64,000 nucleotides of DNA, taken from Terriglobia bacterium. GTDB lineage: Bacteria > Acidobacteriota > Terriglobia > Terriglobales > Acidobacteriaceae. The stretch is from the NCBI GenBank assembly GCA_020073525.1, contig JAIQFA010000016.1:1-64000 (forward strand). The letters run 5' to 3'. The notes under the pieces are model-generated. The model saw only the letters and a list, made by a program, of their open reading frames with translations, was not told the DNA's origin and ran no database searches. The stretch's first letter is position 1. Every line of letters begins with the position of its first letter. Both the position numbers and the translations under genes were made by a program. Below are positions 17,655-25,657 of the stretch, one piece after another.

Positions 17655-18041
17655 ATGAAGCCCGTTGCTAGCGCTGGTCACATCCTGCCCTTTCCCTGCG
17701 CATCGAGTGCCGCCGGCGGAGCACGGCGGAAAGAGTTGCTGAGCGCTCTGCGCGTTTCCGCCTCTCCCGTGATTGTGGATCTATCGAGCTGTCCCACTCT
17801 GAATCATGAAGACATTGACTTGCTACTCGCGTGCGTGGCGCAGGTCGTGGGCCGCGATACGCAGGTGCTCTTGGTCGCGGGCCGTCGCGTCAACCGCCTG
17901 CTTCTCGAAGTAACCCGCATTGCTTCGCTCGTGCCCGTCTTTAATTCGGCAGAAGAAGCGCTTGCCTATCCGCAGACTAGGGCAGCCAACGACGCCGGAG
18001 ATCACGGTTCGAGCCAATCTCAGCTACCTCGGAGTGCGTAA
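17655..18041 (+). CDS. STAS-like protein without the phosphorylatable serine
   Basis: 128 residues with a STAS-like pattern (SPVIVDLSSCPTLNHEDIDL, then VLLVAGRRVNRLLLEVTRI). Where the typical DSSG/DSTG site sits, the sequence reads NHEDID, so Ser phosphorylation is not possible there. It starts 9 bp after the nucleotidyltransferase-like gene, with GAGGG upstream, and its stop directly abuts the next ATG. Likely a constitutively binding or structural regulator within the envelope operon; function inferred. Confidence 0.7.
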   Translation: MKPVASAGHILPFPCASSAAGGARRKELLSALRVSASPVIVDLSSCPTLNHEDIDLLLACVAQVVGRDTQVLLVAGRRVNRLLLEVTRIASLVPVFNSAEEALAYPQTRAANDAGDHGSSQSQLPRSA

Positions 18042-18476
18042 ATGAAAAGGAACCGGACAGGTCGCAAACATCTACAACGTTTCTCCATTGCGGTGCTGGT
18101 GGGCGCAATCTTGATGTGGAGTGAAACGCCTCTATTGGCGGACCCCCAGTCGAGCGAGTCCAACAGCACCGCCCAGAAGCAAGACAATTCCCTGCCAGAT
18201 GCGCCACAGTCCCAGTCGGCACAAACGTCACCGAGCCAACAACCGGCGGCCGCTCCCTCCGGAGCCGCGGGCGCAAAAGCCGCCAATCCAAAAGGTGCCC
18301 CGGTGGCCCAGCCGGCGGGAGCAGCCGTGGCGCCTGCCCGGCAGCGCGGTCATCGTTCACTCCTGATCAAAGTGGGGTTGCTCGCCGGAGCCGGAATAGC
18401 CGCTGGTACGGTTGTCGCGATGTCTCAGAGAAGTCCATCGCGGCCTCCCGGCGCTTCATCAGCGATTCATCCCTGA
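18042..18476 (+). CDS. Hypothetical membrane protein with low-complexity Ser/Gln/Ala/Pro segment
   Basis: 144 residues: export signal (FSIAVLVGAILMWSETPLLA), then about 70 residues rich in Ser, Gln, Ala and Pro, a short basic patch (PARQRGHRS), and a C-terminal TM-like stretch (LLIKVGLLAGAGIAAGTVVAM). No domain recognised. Similar small proteins sit in acidobacterial envelope operons. Zero-gap junction with the STAS-like gene and 19 bp to the kinase-like gene support co-transcription. Confidence 0.65.
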   Translation: MKRNRTGRKHLQRFSIAVLVGAILMWSETPLLADPQSSESNSTAQKQDNSLPDAPQSQSAQTSPSQQPAAAPSGAAGAKAANPKGAPVAQPAGAAVAPARQRGHRSLLIKVGLLAGAGIAAGTVVAMSQRSPSRPPGASSAIHP

Positions 18477-18495
18477 ACCACGGAGTTTTCAATCC

Positions 18496-19281
18496 ATGTC
18501 GCACAACCAAGCTGACGCGCAGGCCGTTGCCCGGCGTCCGTTCCTCATTACCTTCTCGGGAATCGACGGCGCGGGTAAGACCACGCAGATCGAGTGCGTC
18601 TCGTCGTACCTGCAGGAACGAGGCCTGCGCGTGTTGCGACTCAGTTTCTGGGACCACGTCGCAGTCTGGTCGAAAATGCGCGCCGGAGTCAGTCATCAGG
18701 CAGTGAACTCCCGCCGCGCGGACGGGACGTCTGACGGTTCGTTCGCCCCCAAGAACAGTAAGCACGTTCGGAAGTGGTATTTGACCGCAGGTCGTTCGGG
18801 ATTGTATCTGCTCGACGTTGCCAGACTGCAGCACCTGCTTGCCAGTCAACACCTCAAGGACTGTGACGTCGTAATCTTCGACCGCTATATCTACGACCAA
18901 ATCGCGAATATCTATTCCCAATCATTGGCAGCGCGCGCCTACGGCAAGATTCTGCTGAAGCTGACACCTGCTCCAGACCTGGCCTTCATCCTCGACGCGT
19001 CGCCCATCGCAGCCTTTGCGAGAAAGCCGGAGTACCCCCTGGAGTTCATGTATCGGAATCGTCAGAATTTTCTGCACCTCCGGGAACTTGTTCCGAAGCT
19101 GATCGTCATTTCCGACGCCGCGCTGGAGGACGTGACCAATCAAATTCATGTTCACATCGCCCGCTCGCGGCTGGTGGAGGGCAGCCCGCCTCGGGGAAAG
19201 GCTGTAGTTATGGCGGACAGTGCGGTACCTCCTGCGCAGAATTCCTGTAGTGTGCAAAACGATCCAACCGCAAGTATCTAA
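18496..19281 (+). CDS. Thymidylate kinase-like P-loop protein
   Basis: 261 residues. P-loop GIDGAGKTT near the N-terminus, a DRYIYDQ segment matching the thymidylate kinase DRY motif, and a lid-like region with FARKPEYPLEFMYRNRQ. Longer than a housekeeping Tmk (about 210), with an insertion after the P-loop domain. Its position between envelope and glycosyltransferase genes suggests a role in nucleotide-sugar or carbohydrate phosphorylation rather than dTMP supply; that is inference. Start chosen at ATG 18496. Confidence 0.8.
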   Translation: MSHNQADAQAVARRPFLITFSGIDGAGKTTQIECVSSYLQERGLRVLRLSFWDHVAVWSKMRAGVSHQAVNSRRADGTSDGSFAPKNSKHVRKWYLTAGRSGLYLLDVARLQHLLASQHLKDCDVVIFDRYIYDQIANIYSQSLAARAYGKILLKLTPAPDLAFILDASPIAAFARKPEYPLEFMYRNRQNFLHLRELVPKLIVISDAALEDVTNQIHVHIARSRLVEGSPPRGKAVVMADSAVPPAQNSCSVQNDPTASI

Positions 19282-19323
19282 GTTCCATCCAAGGCCTGCG
19301 CATTACCGAAAGCGAGGCCCTGG

Positions 19324-20061
19324 ATGGTACATGGGATTTCTAATAATTCTTCTGCAATTGTCATACCCACGCTCAATGAAGCGGGAAACATCGAACAAAT
19401 ACTCAGTGAAATTACGAGTGCATTGAGCGAGACGCAATCTGAATACGAGATTATCGTTGTCGATGACGGAAGCACCGACGGGACAATAGAACAGGTCCGT
19501 GACTGGACGAGGCGAGATCCGCGCATTCGGCTATTCTCGCGCGCCGGAGAACGTGGCTTAGCCGGAGCGGTGCTTTATGGTTGGAGTCAATCGCGTGCGA
19601 ACCTGCTCGGCGTGATCGACGCCGACTTGCAACATCCCCCTGAGTTGCTGCCGAAACTTCTGAAGGCAGCCGAACGAGCCGACATCGCCATCGCCAGCCG
19701 CTACGCCTGGAATCACGGAACCAAGGGTTGGAACCCGCTGCGAGCCGCCGTTTCCCGGCTGAGCACGCTCGCGGCCACGCCTTTGATTTGCCAGAAGAAC
19801 TTGCGGGTCACCGACCCAATGTCGGGTTTTTTCGTGGTCCATAGCCGCTGCATTGAGGGGCTAACCTTCCAGACCACCGGTTTCAAACTCCTGCTCGAGA
19901 TTCTCGTGCGCGGGCGCATCCACACGGCACAGGAGATCCCTTACCATTTCGGCGTTCGCCGAGCGGGCCGAAGCAAGGCCAATGCGACCGTGGCCTTTCA
20001 CTACCTGCACCTCCTGGGCCGCCTCTCCCGGGACCTGGTGTTACGTTCGACCCAGTCGTGA
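19324..20061 (+). CDS. GT2 glycosyltransferase (dolichol-phosphate-mannose-synthase-like)
   Basis: 245 residues, GT-A fold: AIVIPTLNEAGNIEQIL, the nucleotide-binding DDGSTDGT, and the DxD-type metal site in GVIDADLQHPPELL. The segment MSGFFVV and the C-terminal RRAGRSKANA match the DPM1/polyprenyl-phosphate transferase branch. It lacks a C-terminal TM pair, so it is probably a peripheral enzyme charging a polyprenyl phosphate with a sugar. GAGG lies just before the ATG; the next gene overlaps by 4 bp. Confidence 0.9.
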   Translation: MVHGISNNSSAIVIPTLNEAGNIEQILSEITSALSETQSEYEIIVVDDGSTDGTIEQVRDWTRRDPRIRLFSRAGERGLAGAVLYGWSQSRANLLGVIDADLQHPPELLPKLLKAAERADIAIASRYAWNHGTKGWNPLRAAVSRLSTLAATPLICQKNLRVTDPMSGFFVVHSRCIEGLTFQTTGFKLLLEILVRGRIHTAQEIPYHFGVRRAGRSKANATVAFHYLHLLGRLSRDLVLRSTQS

Positions 20062-21332
20062 AGATTGCGCTCATCACCTCGTTTCCGCCGAGTCGCCACG
20101 CCCTCAATGAATATGGTTTCCATGTGGCGGACCAACTTCGGCAGGAGAGTTGTGTCGATCTGACGGTGTTGGGAGATTATCTCCGCACACCCGCCGCTGA
20201 ACTGCCCGGCTTCCGTGTTGCTCGCTGTTGGGGTTTTGAAAGGCACGACAACGTAGTCACTCTGCTGCGCGCGATTCGGATGGTGAAGCCCGAGGTGGCC
20301 TGGTTCAACCTGGGTTTTGCCAGCTTTGGCGCTCGTCCCCTGGCAGCGGCCCTGGGTCTGGTGACGCCGGTTGCGGCGCGACTGAGTGGAGTGTATTCGC
20401 ACGTCACGCTGCACCAGTTGTTCGAGACGGTCGACTTGGACGATGCCGCGGTTACTTCGCCCCGGCTGTACCGAGTCGGAGGCTGGCTGGCGACGCATCT
20501 GCTCCTGAGCGCGAATTCCCTCTCCGTACTCCTGCCTACCTATCGTCGAACGTTAGATGAAAAATACGGGCGTGGCCGGGTGAGTGTGCGGCGGCATGGG
20601 ATCTTTGCCGGAAGGCCAGACCCTCCAGACTTCTCACGGCGGGGAAATCCGGTCCACCGCATTCTTGCATTTGGAAAGTGGGGAACCTATAAACGTCTCG
20701 AACTAATGATCGAGGCATTCGATCGAGTAGTAGCGACGCTCCCCAACGTGGAACTGGTCATCGGCGGCGGCGATCATCCAAAAACTCCCGGCTATGTCCA
20801 CTCGATGGCGCAGCGTTATGCGAGCGATCGCGTCCGCTTTCTGGGCTACGTGCCCGAGGAGGCGATTCCAAACCTGTTTCGTGAAGCAAGCCTGGCGGTA
20901 ATGCCTTACACGTCGTCCGCCGGCTCCAGCGGTGTGGCGCACCTCGCCGCACAGTATGGTGTTCCGGTCATCGCCTCCGGCATCCGCGACTTTCGGGAAA
21001 TCGCAGAGCATGAGGGGATTGCCATTCGCTTCTTCACGCCGGGCGATGTGGACAGTCTGGTGGAGCAACTGCTCCTTACCTTGAATTCTCCGGACGAACT
21101 CAAAGCGATGGCTTGGCGAAGTTACGCGGCTGGGGTGGCCCTGAGCATGCCACAAGTGGTGCGGGAATACATCCGATCGTTTCGCCAGCACGAGCGCATC
21201 AAGACCTTGCAATTGGCGGCTGCCTTACGCCGCGCCGGTCAATTGCGCAGGGCGGATGCGCTGGCTCAGAATGTGGGCGAGAGGATTCAAAGATGGCAGG
21301 ACGAAGACGAGATTGCCGCCGGTGGCTTGTAA
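20058..21332 (+). CDS. GT4-family glycosyltransferase
   Basis: 424 residues, GT-B fold. The N-terminal domain starts KIALITSFPPSRHALNEYG; the C-terminal nucleotide-sugar domain has ILAFGKWGTYKRLELMIEAF, LVIGGGDHP, VRFLGYVPEEAIPNLF and a signature YTSSAGSSGVAHLAAQYGVPVIA in place of the usual EGFGLP motif. A helical extension of about 60 residues follows the domain. GTG 20058 overlaps the preceding stop (GTGA), so the two glycosyltransferases are coupled and may act in one glycan pathway. Confidence 0.9.
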   Translation: MKIALITSFPPSRHALNEYGFHVADQLRQESCVDLTVLGDYLRTPAAELPGFRVARCWGFERHDNVVTLLRAIRMVKPEVAWFNLGFASFGARPLAAALGLVTPVAARLSGVYSHVTLHQLFETVDLDDAAVTSPRLYRVGGWLATHLLLSANSLSVLLPTYRRTLDEKYGRGRVSVRRHGIFAGRPDPPDFSRRGNPVHRILAFGKWGTYKRLELMIEAFDRVVATLPNVELVIGGGDHPKTPGYVHSMAQRYASDRVRFLGYVPEEAIPNLFREASLAVMPYTSSAGSSGVAHLAAQYGVPVIASGIRDFREIAEHEGIAIRFFTPGDVDSLVEQLLLTLNSPDELKAMAWRSYAAGVALSMPQVVREYIRSFRQHERIKTLQLAAALRRAGQLRRADALAQNVGERIQRWQDEDEIAAGGL

Positions 21333-21367
21333 ACGCCGAGCGTCCGGAAACTACTGAGAGTTGGCGG

Positions 21368-22621
21368 CTATTGGGGTGGCGGCGATGAATCGTTGGGCTG
21401 TCGGTCCAGCATACCATTGCGCTCCTGTTCTGAATTCGGAGACGGAAGGTCTGGGAGAGCCGGCGGTGGTACCGCGATCGGAGGCACAGGCGTCGCATCC
21501 GGCTCTTTGCTCACAGAAACCACGTCGCGCTGCTTAAGCTCGATCGGTCTGCGTGCGCGGCGCTTCGTCTCTTGAATCGCCTTGAGCGTGGATTCCACAT
21601 CCAGCTGATTGTCGCCGGCCAGGTTGTCGATCTTCCGTCCCTCGGCATCGCGACGGGTGGCATAGCTCACTCGTTCATTGGCATCTCGGCCAGAGCGCGC
21701 GGCCTCGTAGTACATCTCGGCGGTCTCACGATCACCCGCCAGCTCCGTGATGTAGCCGAGATTGTTGAGGGTGAACGCATTCTGCGCGTCCTGTTGATAC
21801 GCTCGCAGGAAAAACTCCCGCGCCGCCGCAGGGTTGTTGTCGTTCAAGGCGACGACGCCCCGCAGATTGAGCCGCGCCGTCGCTGCTTCAACCCCTTCGC
21901 TTCGGGCGATTTGCTCGCTGAGGGCTACTGCGTTTCCCTTGGCTACTTCGCTGATCGCCTGGCCGCGCCATTTCGCGCGCGGAGTCAACACAACCTTCTG
22001 AGTGGAATGTACACTGGCCGCGGCGGAGTAATATCGCAGGGCAGCCTCGACATCTCCGACAGCCTCCATCGCGTAGCCGAGATTGTTGAGGAGAAACGGA
22101 TCGTTCGGATGGCGTGGCAGCTCGGATTGCAGCAGGTTCCGAGCTTCGAACACGCGCCCTTTTTGCAGCAACACAATTGCCCGCTCGTTGATCTTGCCAA
22201 TCTCCTGATCGGAATCTTGCACCTGCCGAAACGCCGCATCCAGCGGCTTGCCCTTCAGAGTCGCTTCGCTGGCCTGGTCAATAACCGCGTCCGTATGGTC
22301 CCGAGCGGCCAGTGCATAGTAGCGCAGGGCTCGATCGGCATCTCCCTCCAATTCGGCGACGTATCCGAGATTATTCAGAGTGAACGGATCGTCCGGATCG
22401 AGGAGATAGGCGTGATAGAAGAGGCGTTTGGCTTTTTCTTGATGCCCGCGCTTCAGTTCGGCCACACCATCGCGGTTAAGCTTTTGGGTCGGTGTGGAGA
22501 CACTGCGCCGCGGAAGGGGAATCTGCAAATCACCCGCGAAACCCCGGCTTGTCCCGACAAGAAGCTGGATCGCCAGCAAACCTGGAACCACAAACAGTGT
22601 TCCTATCCTGTTCAAATCCAT
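21368..22621 (-). CDS. TPR-repeat periplasmic protein
   Basis: 417 residues from ATG 22621. Signal segment LFVVPGLLAIQLLVGTSRGF followed by three clear blocks with DDPFTLNNLGYVAELEGDAD, NDPFLLNNLGYAMEAVGDVE and NAFTLNNLGYITELAGDRE, each a TPR with the fixed LNNLGY core. The C-terminal 80 residues are Pro-rich and end in a Ser/Asn/Pro tail. Probably a scaffold for polysaccharide assembly or export, judging by its glycosyltransferase neighbours. Convergent with the GT4 gene. Confidence 0.8.
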   Translation of the reverse strand: MDLNRIGTLFVVPGLLAIQLLVGTSRGFAGDLQIPLPRRSVSTPTQKLNRDGVAELKRGHQEKAKRLFYHAYLLDPDDPFTLNNLGYVAELEGDADRALRYYALAARDHTDAVIDQASEATLKGKPLDAAFRQVQDSDQEIGKINERAIVLLQKGRVFEARNLLQSELPRHPNDPFLLNNLGYAMEAVGDVEAALRYYSAAASVHSTQKVVLTPRAKWRGQAISEVAKGNAVALSEQIARSEGVEAATARLNLRGVVALNDNNPAAAREFFLRAYQQDAQNAFTLNNLGYITELAGDRETAEMYYEAARSGRDANERVSYATRRDAEGRKIDNLAGDNQLDVESTLKAIQETKRRARRPIELKQRDVVSVSKEPDATPVPPIAVPPPALPDLPSPNSEQERNGMLDRQPNDSSPPPQ

Positions 22622-22728
22622 CACGTCACCGACACTATGATGTCTGAATGCAGGCGTGGGTTGGACTACAGCAAACACCTGATGGCCCCCGCTCACCCGA
22701 GATCTCGCTATTTGGCATCAAACTGGCG

Positions 22729-23571
22729 ATGAAAAAGTTTGTCTGGGCAATGCTCCTGGTAGCCGGTTGCGCGCAAGCGCAGGTCGACGTGCCCACTGCG
22801 TCCAACGCCGACCAGCGGCAAACCAGTGCGATCAACGACGACGTGTCCTCAGCAAGCAGGGCCGGCCGAAAGGTGGGTCTGGTGCGTGGCACACTGAAGC
22901 GGATGGATCCGATCCACGATCAGCTCGTGATTCATGCATTCGGGGGTGGCGATATCCGGATCGCCTTCGATCCGCGGACTCAATTTGTTCTTTCCGAGAA
23001 TACGCGCACACGTTTGACCAGCATTCCCGCTGGATCCGTGGTGTCAGTTGACACCGTGATCGAGAATGGAAAGCTGTTTGCACTCTCGGTGCGAACAACG
23101 ACCCGATCCAATGCGGCTGAGCTGAACGGGCAGGTGGTGCGGTACGACACCGTCAGATCGCAGCTCACCCTGCGCGATCCCGTAAGCCCGGAAAATGTTT
23201 CACTGCGAATCACTCCCACCACGACGGTTATTAACCAAGGCCAGCGGGCCTCGCCGCAGGCTTTGTCTCCGGGCATGCTTGTGCGCGTATCGTTTTCTCC
23301 GACGCAGAATGCGGCGAATAATGTTGAAATTCTCGCCGAACGCGGAGCCTCTTTTACATTTAAGGGGCGGATCGTCGCCCTGGATCTGCGGTCGCGTGTC
23401 CTGACGCTGTTCAATGATTCCGACCACAGCGTTCGCGAGCTCGCCATTAGCGAGCTGGATGCTGGTAGTCTCCGTCTTCTGCGACAAGATGCAGACGTCA
23501 GTATTCAAGCGGAGTTCGATGGTGGCCGCTACAACATTCGCACGGTCAGCCTCTCCTCGCAGAATCCATGA
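22729..23571 (+). CDS. Secreted beta-rich repeat protein (DUF5666-like)
   Basis: 280 residues. Signal peptide MKKFVWAMLLVAGCAQAQ. The mature part contains three related beta segments: VRGTLKRMDPIHDQLVIHAF, LNGQVVRYDTVRSQLTLRD and FKGRIVALDLRSRVLTLFND. Each is followed by a TxxxV/I and GSVV or GMLV pair, as in DUF5666/OB-like envelope domains. Divergent from the TPR gene with a shared 107-bp promoter region. An in-frame start at 22648 is possible but would bury the signal peptide. Confidence 0.7.
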   Translation: MKKFVWAMLLVAGCAQAQVDVPTASNADQRQTSAINDDVSSASRAGRKVGLVRGTLKRMDPIHDQLVIHAFGGGDIRIAFDPRTQFVLSENTRTRLTSIPAGSVVSVDTVIENGKLFALSVRTTTRSNAAELNGQVVRYDTVRSQLTLRDPVSPENVSLRITPTTTVINQGQRASPQALSPGMLVRVSFSPTQNAANNVEILAERGASFTFKGRIVALDLRSRVLTLFNDSDHSVRELAISELDAGSLRLLRQDADVSIQAEFDGGRYNIRTVSLSSQNP

Positions 23572-23611
23572 GATTCTCGACGCGTCCCAAGGTATTGCTT
23601 CCGATGAGGTC

Positions 23612-25609
23612 TCAGGGAGTTTCAATCCCGGCAAGCGTCTTTTCCCGCAGTGTCCGCTCTCCAAAGAATTCTGCGCCGCGAAACCAATAACCGATCGTGT
23701 GTCGGGCATATCGCACCAGGCTGCGTACTCCGGTCCTGTGCCAACAACACGAGTTCATGCCAGGAGACAATCCGCAATAAAAACGGAAGCAACGGTGCGC
23801 ATCTTCCGGCATCGTCAGCATGGCCGCCACCATGCGGTGATTACCCTCAATGATCGTCATCGCATGCTGCGCGTCGGTGCCAATCAGCAAGACGGCATCG
23901 GGCACACGGCCCTCGCGGAGATCGCTCGCGATCGCCGCGAGCTTTGTCAGGAATGGACTCTGTTGTCCGCGAGCCAGTTCCGCCTCGATGCGGCCAACCA
24001 TTTCCGTCAACTGGAAGACGCCTCCGGCGAAGCGTCTCCACTCGTTGCGGGGAAAAGACTGCAAACGAATCAAATCGGGCGAAGTTAGTCCAATCTCGTA
24101 CCACTCGGTGTCGGCAGGCAGTTCACGCCACAGTCGTCCTCGACGGCAGAACAACAGCGCCCGCCGGATTATGTTCTCGTAAGGACGATCGAGATCCGCG
24201 TTCTCCACAAGATGCTTGAAGTCGCCGCGATACGGATCAAAATCGGGGTGATAGAACTCGCCGCGTAAGAATTCCGCGACAATCTCCTCCTCCGGCACGC
24301 GCCGCAGGCGCTGCACAGGCTCCCAGGTTGGCTCACAAGTCTCCGATACGTCTTGCTCGCGAAAGAGCGGGATCACAACGACGACAAGCAGTCCGCACAT
24401 CACGAGTAGTTGCACCAGAATCACCTGGGACAAGGAAACGTGACAGCGCCAGATTGCTGCAGCCAGCAGGACGCTCGCGCCCAACTGAACCCACGCTGCG
24501 GGGCCAGTGCGCCGCGAGATCTCGTACATCATGACAACAACGGCAATGCAATAGATGCCGGTCATCACCGCGTACTCGGTCAAGAGTGCGGAGAATGAAG
24601 TGTTCAGCAGGAACGGCCTCCCCAGCAACACCGTCCATACCGCTTCCGGTGCCAGCGCCACTGCCACCACGAATACCGAGGTGACCGTTCCTACCAGGAC
24701 CAACCCAGTGTAGAGGGCGGACCGCCCTCCCTGGGGATGCACATGACTGGCCGACACTGGAAACATGCTGCTCACCACCGACCACGACAACATGAAGACC
24801 ACCCGCCCCACCAGAGCCACGGCCGCATAGATTCCCGCTTCCGACGGCGGGAAGAAATGCTTCACCAGCAGGATGTCGAGGTTGCTGAGAATCACCTGCC
24901 CGATGAAGTACAACACGGCCTGCATGCCCTCGCCAAAAGGCGCGACCCGGATCGGTCCTGGTATTGCCCGGTACTCCGCCCCCGGCTCACTCGCGATGTA
25001 TGCAGCGACGATCGAGAGCAGCACCGCTGTCATCACACCGGTTACGCCCATCGCGAAATGCAGAAAGAGCAGGGCTCCGACCAACTTAACTGCCACTTCG
25101 ACCACCACATTGATGGCGAGGCCGCGAAAGTCATAAAGCCCCTGCATCCTCCCGCGACGTACTCCCAGCGGTATATACACAGCGGCCGCGATTGCGAGCA
25201 ACACCAGGTCATGCTGCGCAGGCAGGTTGAAATACGACTGAAGGTATGCGCTGCCTGCGGCAATGAGTAGGGCGATCCCCAGGCCCACCTGCCACGCGCG
25301 GCGCAACAGACTCGTGTAGATTTGCGTTCGGACAAGGAGCTCCGAATTCCGCGCGATGAACTTTGAAGTTATGACCTGGAACGATAAGGTGATGGCTGTC
25401 ATCAGCATCAGCAACGTATATAAGGCAGAAGCGTGTCCGAAGCCCGAGGCGCCTAACATCCGCGCGATCATAATGTTGTAGAGCAGGTTGGTGGCAGCCA
25501 CTACTCCCGTGCTCAGCAGGAGGATGGCGCTGCCCCGCACTACCCGTCCTTGCAGGACCTCGCTGAGTCTCGGCCTGGTTGTCACTTGCGTTTGTGGAAG
25601 TGTCGTCAT
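23612..25609 (-). CDS. Polysaccharide flippase (Wzx/MATE-like) fused to a ParB-like domain
   Basis: 665 residues. The first about 430 residues are hydrophobic with 12 or more predicted TM segments and an oligosaccharide-flippase start (GSAILLLSTGVVAATNLLYN, MLGASGFGHASALYTLLML). After a charged linker (EQDVSETCEPTWEPVQRLRR) comes a soluble domain of about 220 residues with DLIRLQSF, LTEMVGRIEAELARG and AMTIIEGNHRMVAAML. That last motif is the ParB/sulfiredoxin-like GNHR nucleotide-binding signature. Such a fusion to a flippase is unusual. Confidence 0.8.
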   Translation of the reverse strand: MTTLPQTQVTTRPRLSEVLQGRVVRGSAILLLSTGVVAATNLLYNIMIARMLGASGFGHASALYTLLMLMTAITLSFQVITSKFIARNSELLVRTQIYTSLLRRAWQVGLGIALLIAAGSAYLQSYFNLPAQHDLVLLAIAAAVYIPLGVRRGRMQGLYDFRGLAINVVVEVAVKLVGALLFLHFAMGVTGVMTAVLLSIVAAYIASEPGAEYRAIPGPIRVAPFGEGMQAVLYFIGQVILSNLDILLVKHFFPPSEAGIYAAVALVGRVVFMLSWSVVSSMFPVSASHVHPQGGRSALYTGLVLVGTVTSVFVVAVALAPEAVWTVLLGRPFLLNTSFSALLTEYAVMTGIYCIAVVVMMYEISRRTGPAAWVQLGASVLLAAAIWRCHVSLSQVILVQLLVMCGLLVVVVIPLFREQDVSETCEPTWEPVQRLRRVPEEEIVAEFLRGEFYHPDFDPYRGDFKHLVENADLDRPYENIIRRALLFCRRGRLWRELPADTEWYEIGLTSPDLIRLQSFPRNEWRRFAGGVFQLTEMVGRIEAELARGQQSPFLTKLAAIASDLREGRVPDAVLLIGTDAQHAMTIIEGNHRMVAAMLTMPEDAHRCFRFYCGLSPGMNSCCWHRTGVRSLVRYARHTIGYWFRGAEFFGERTLREKTLAGIETP

Positions 25610-25657
25610 ATGGAATTTTGCTGATGTCAGGCAGTAGGCGCTGCCGGAACGAACGCG

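Noticed and set aside
21572-22732. Long plus-strand frame opposite the TPR gene
   Set aside because: Repeats in it mirror the TPR units; it is their complement.
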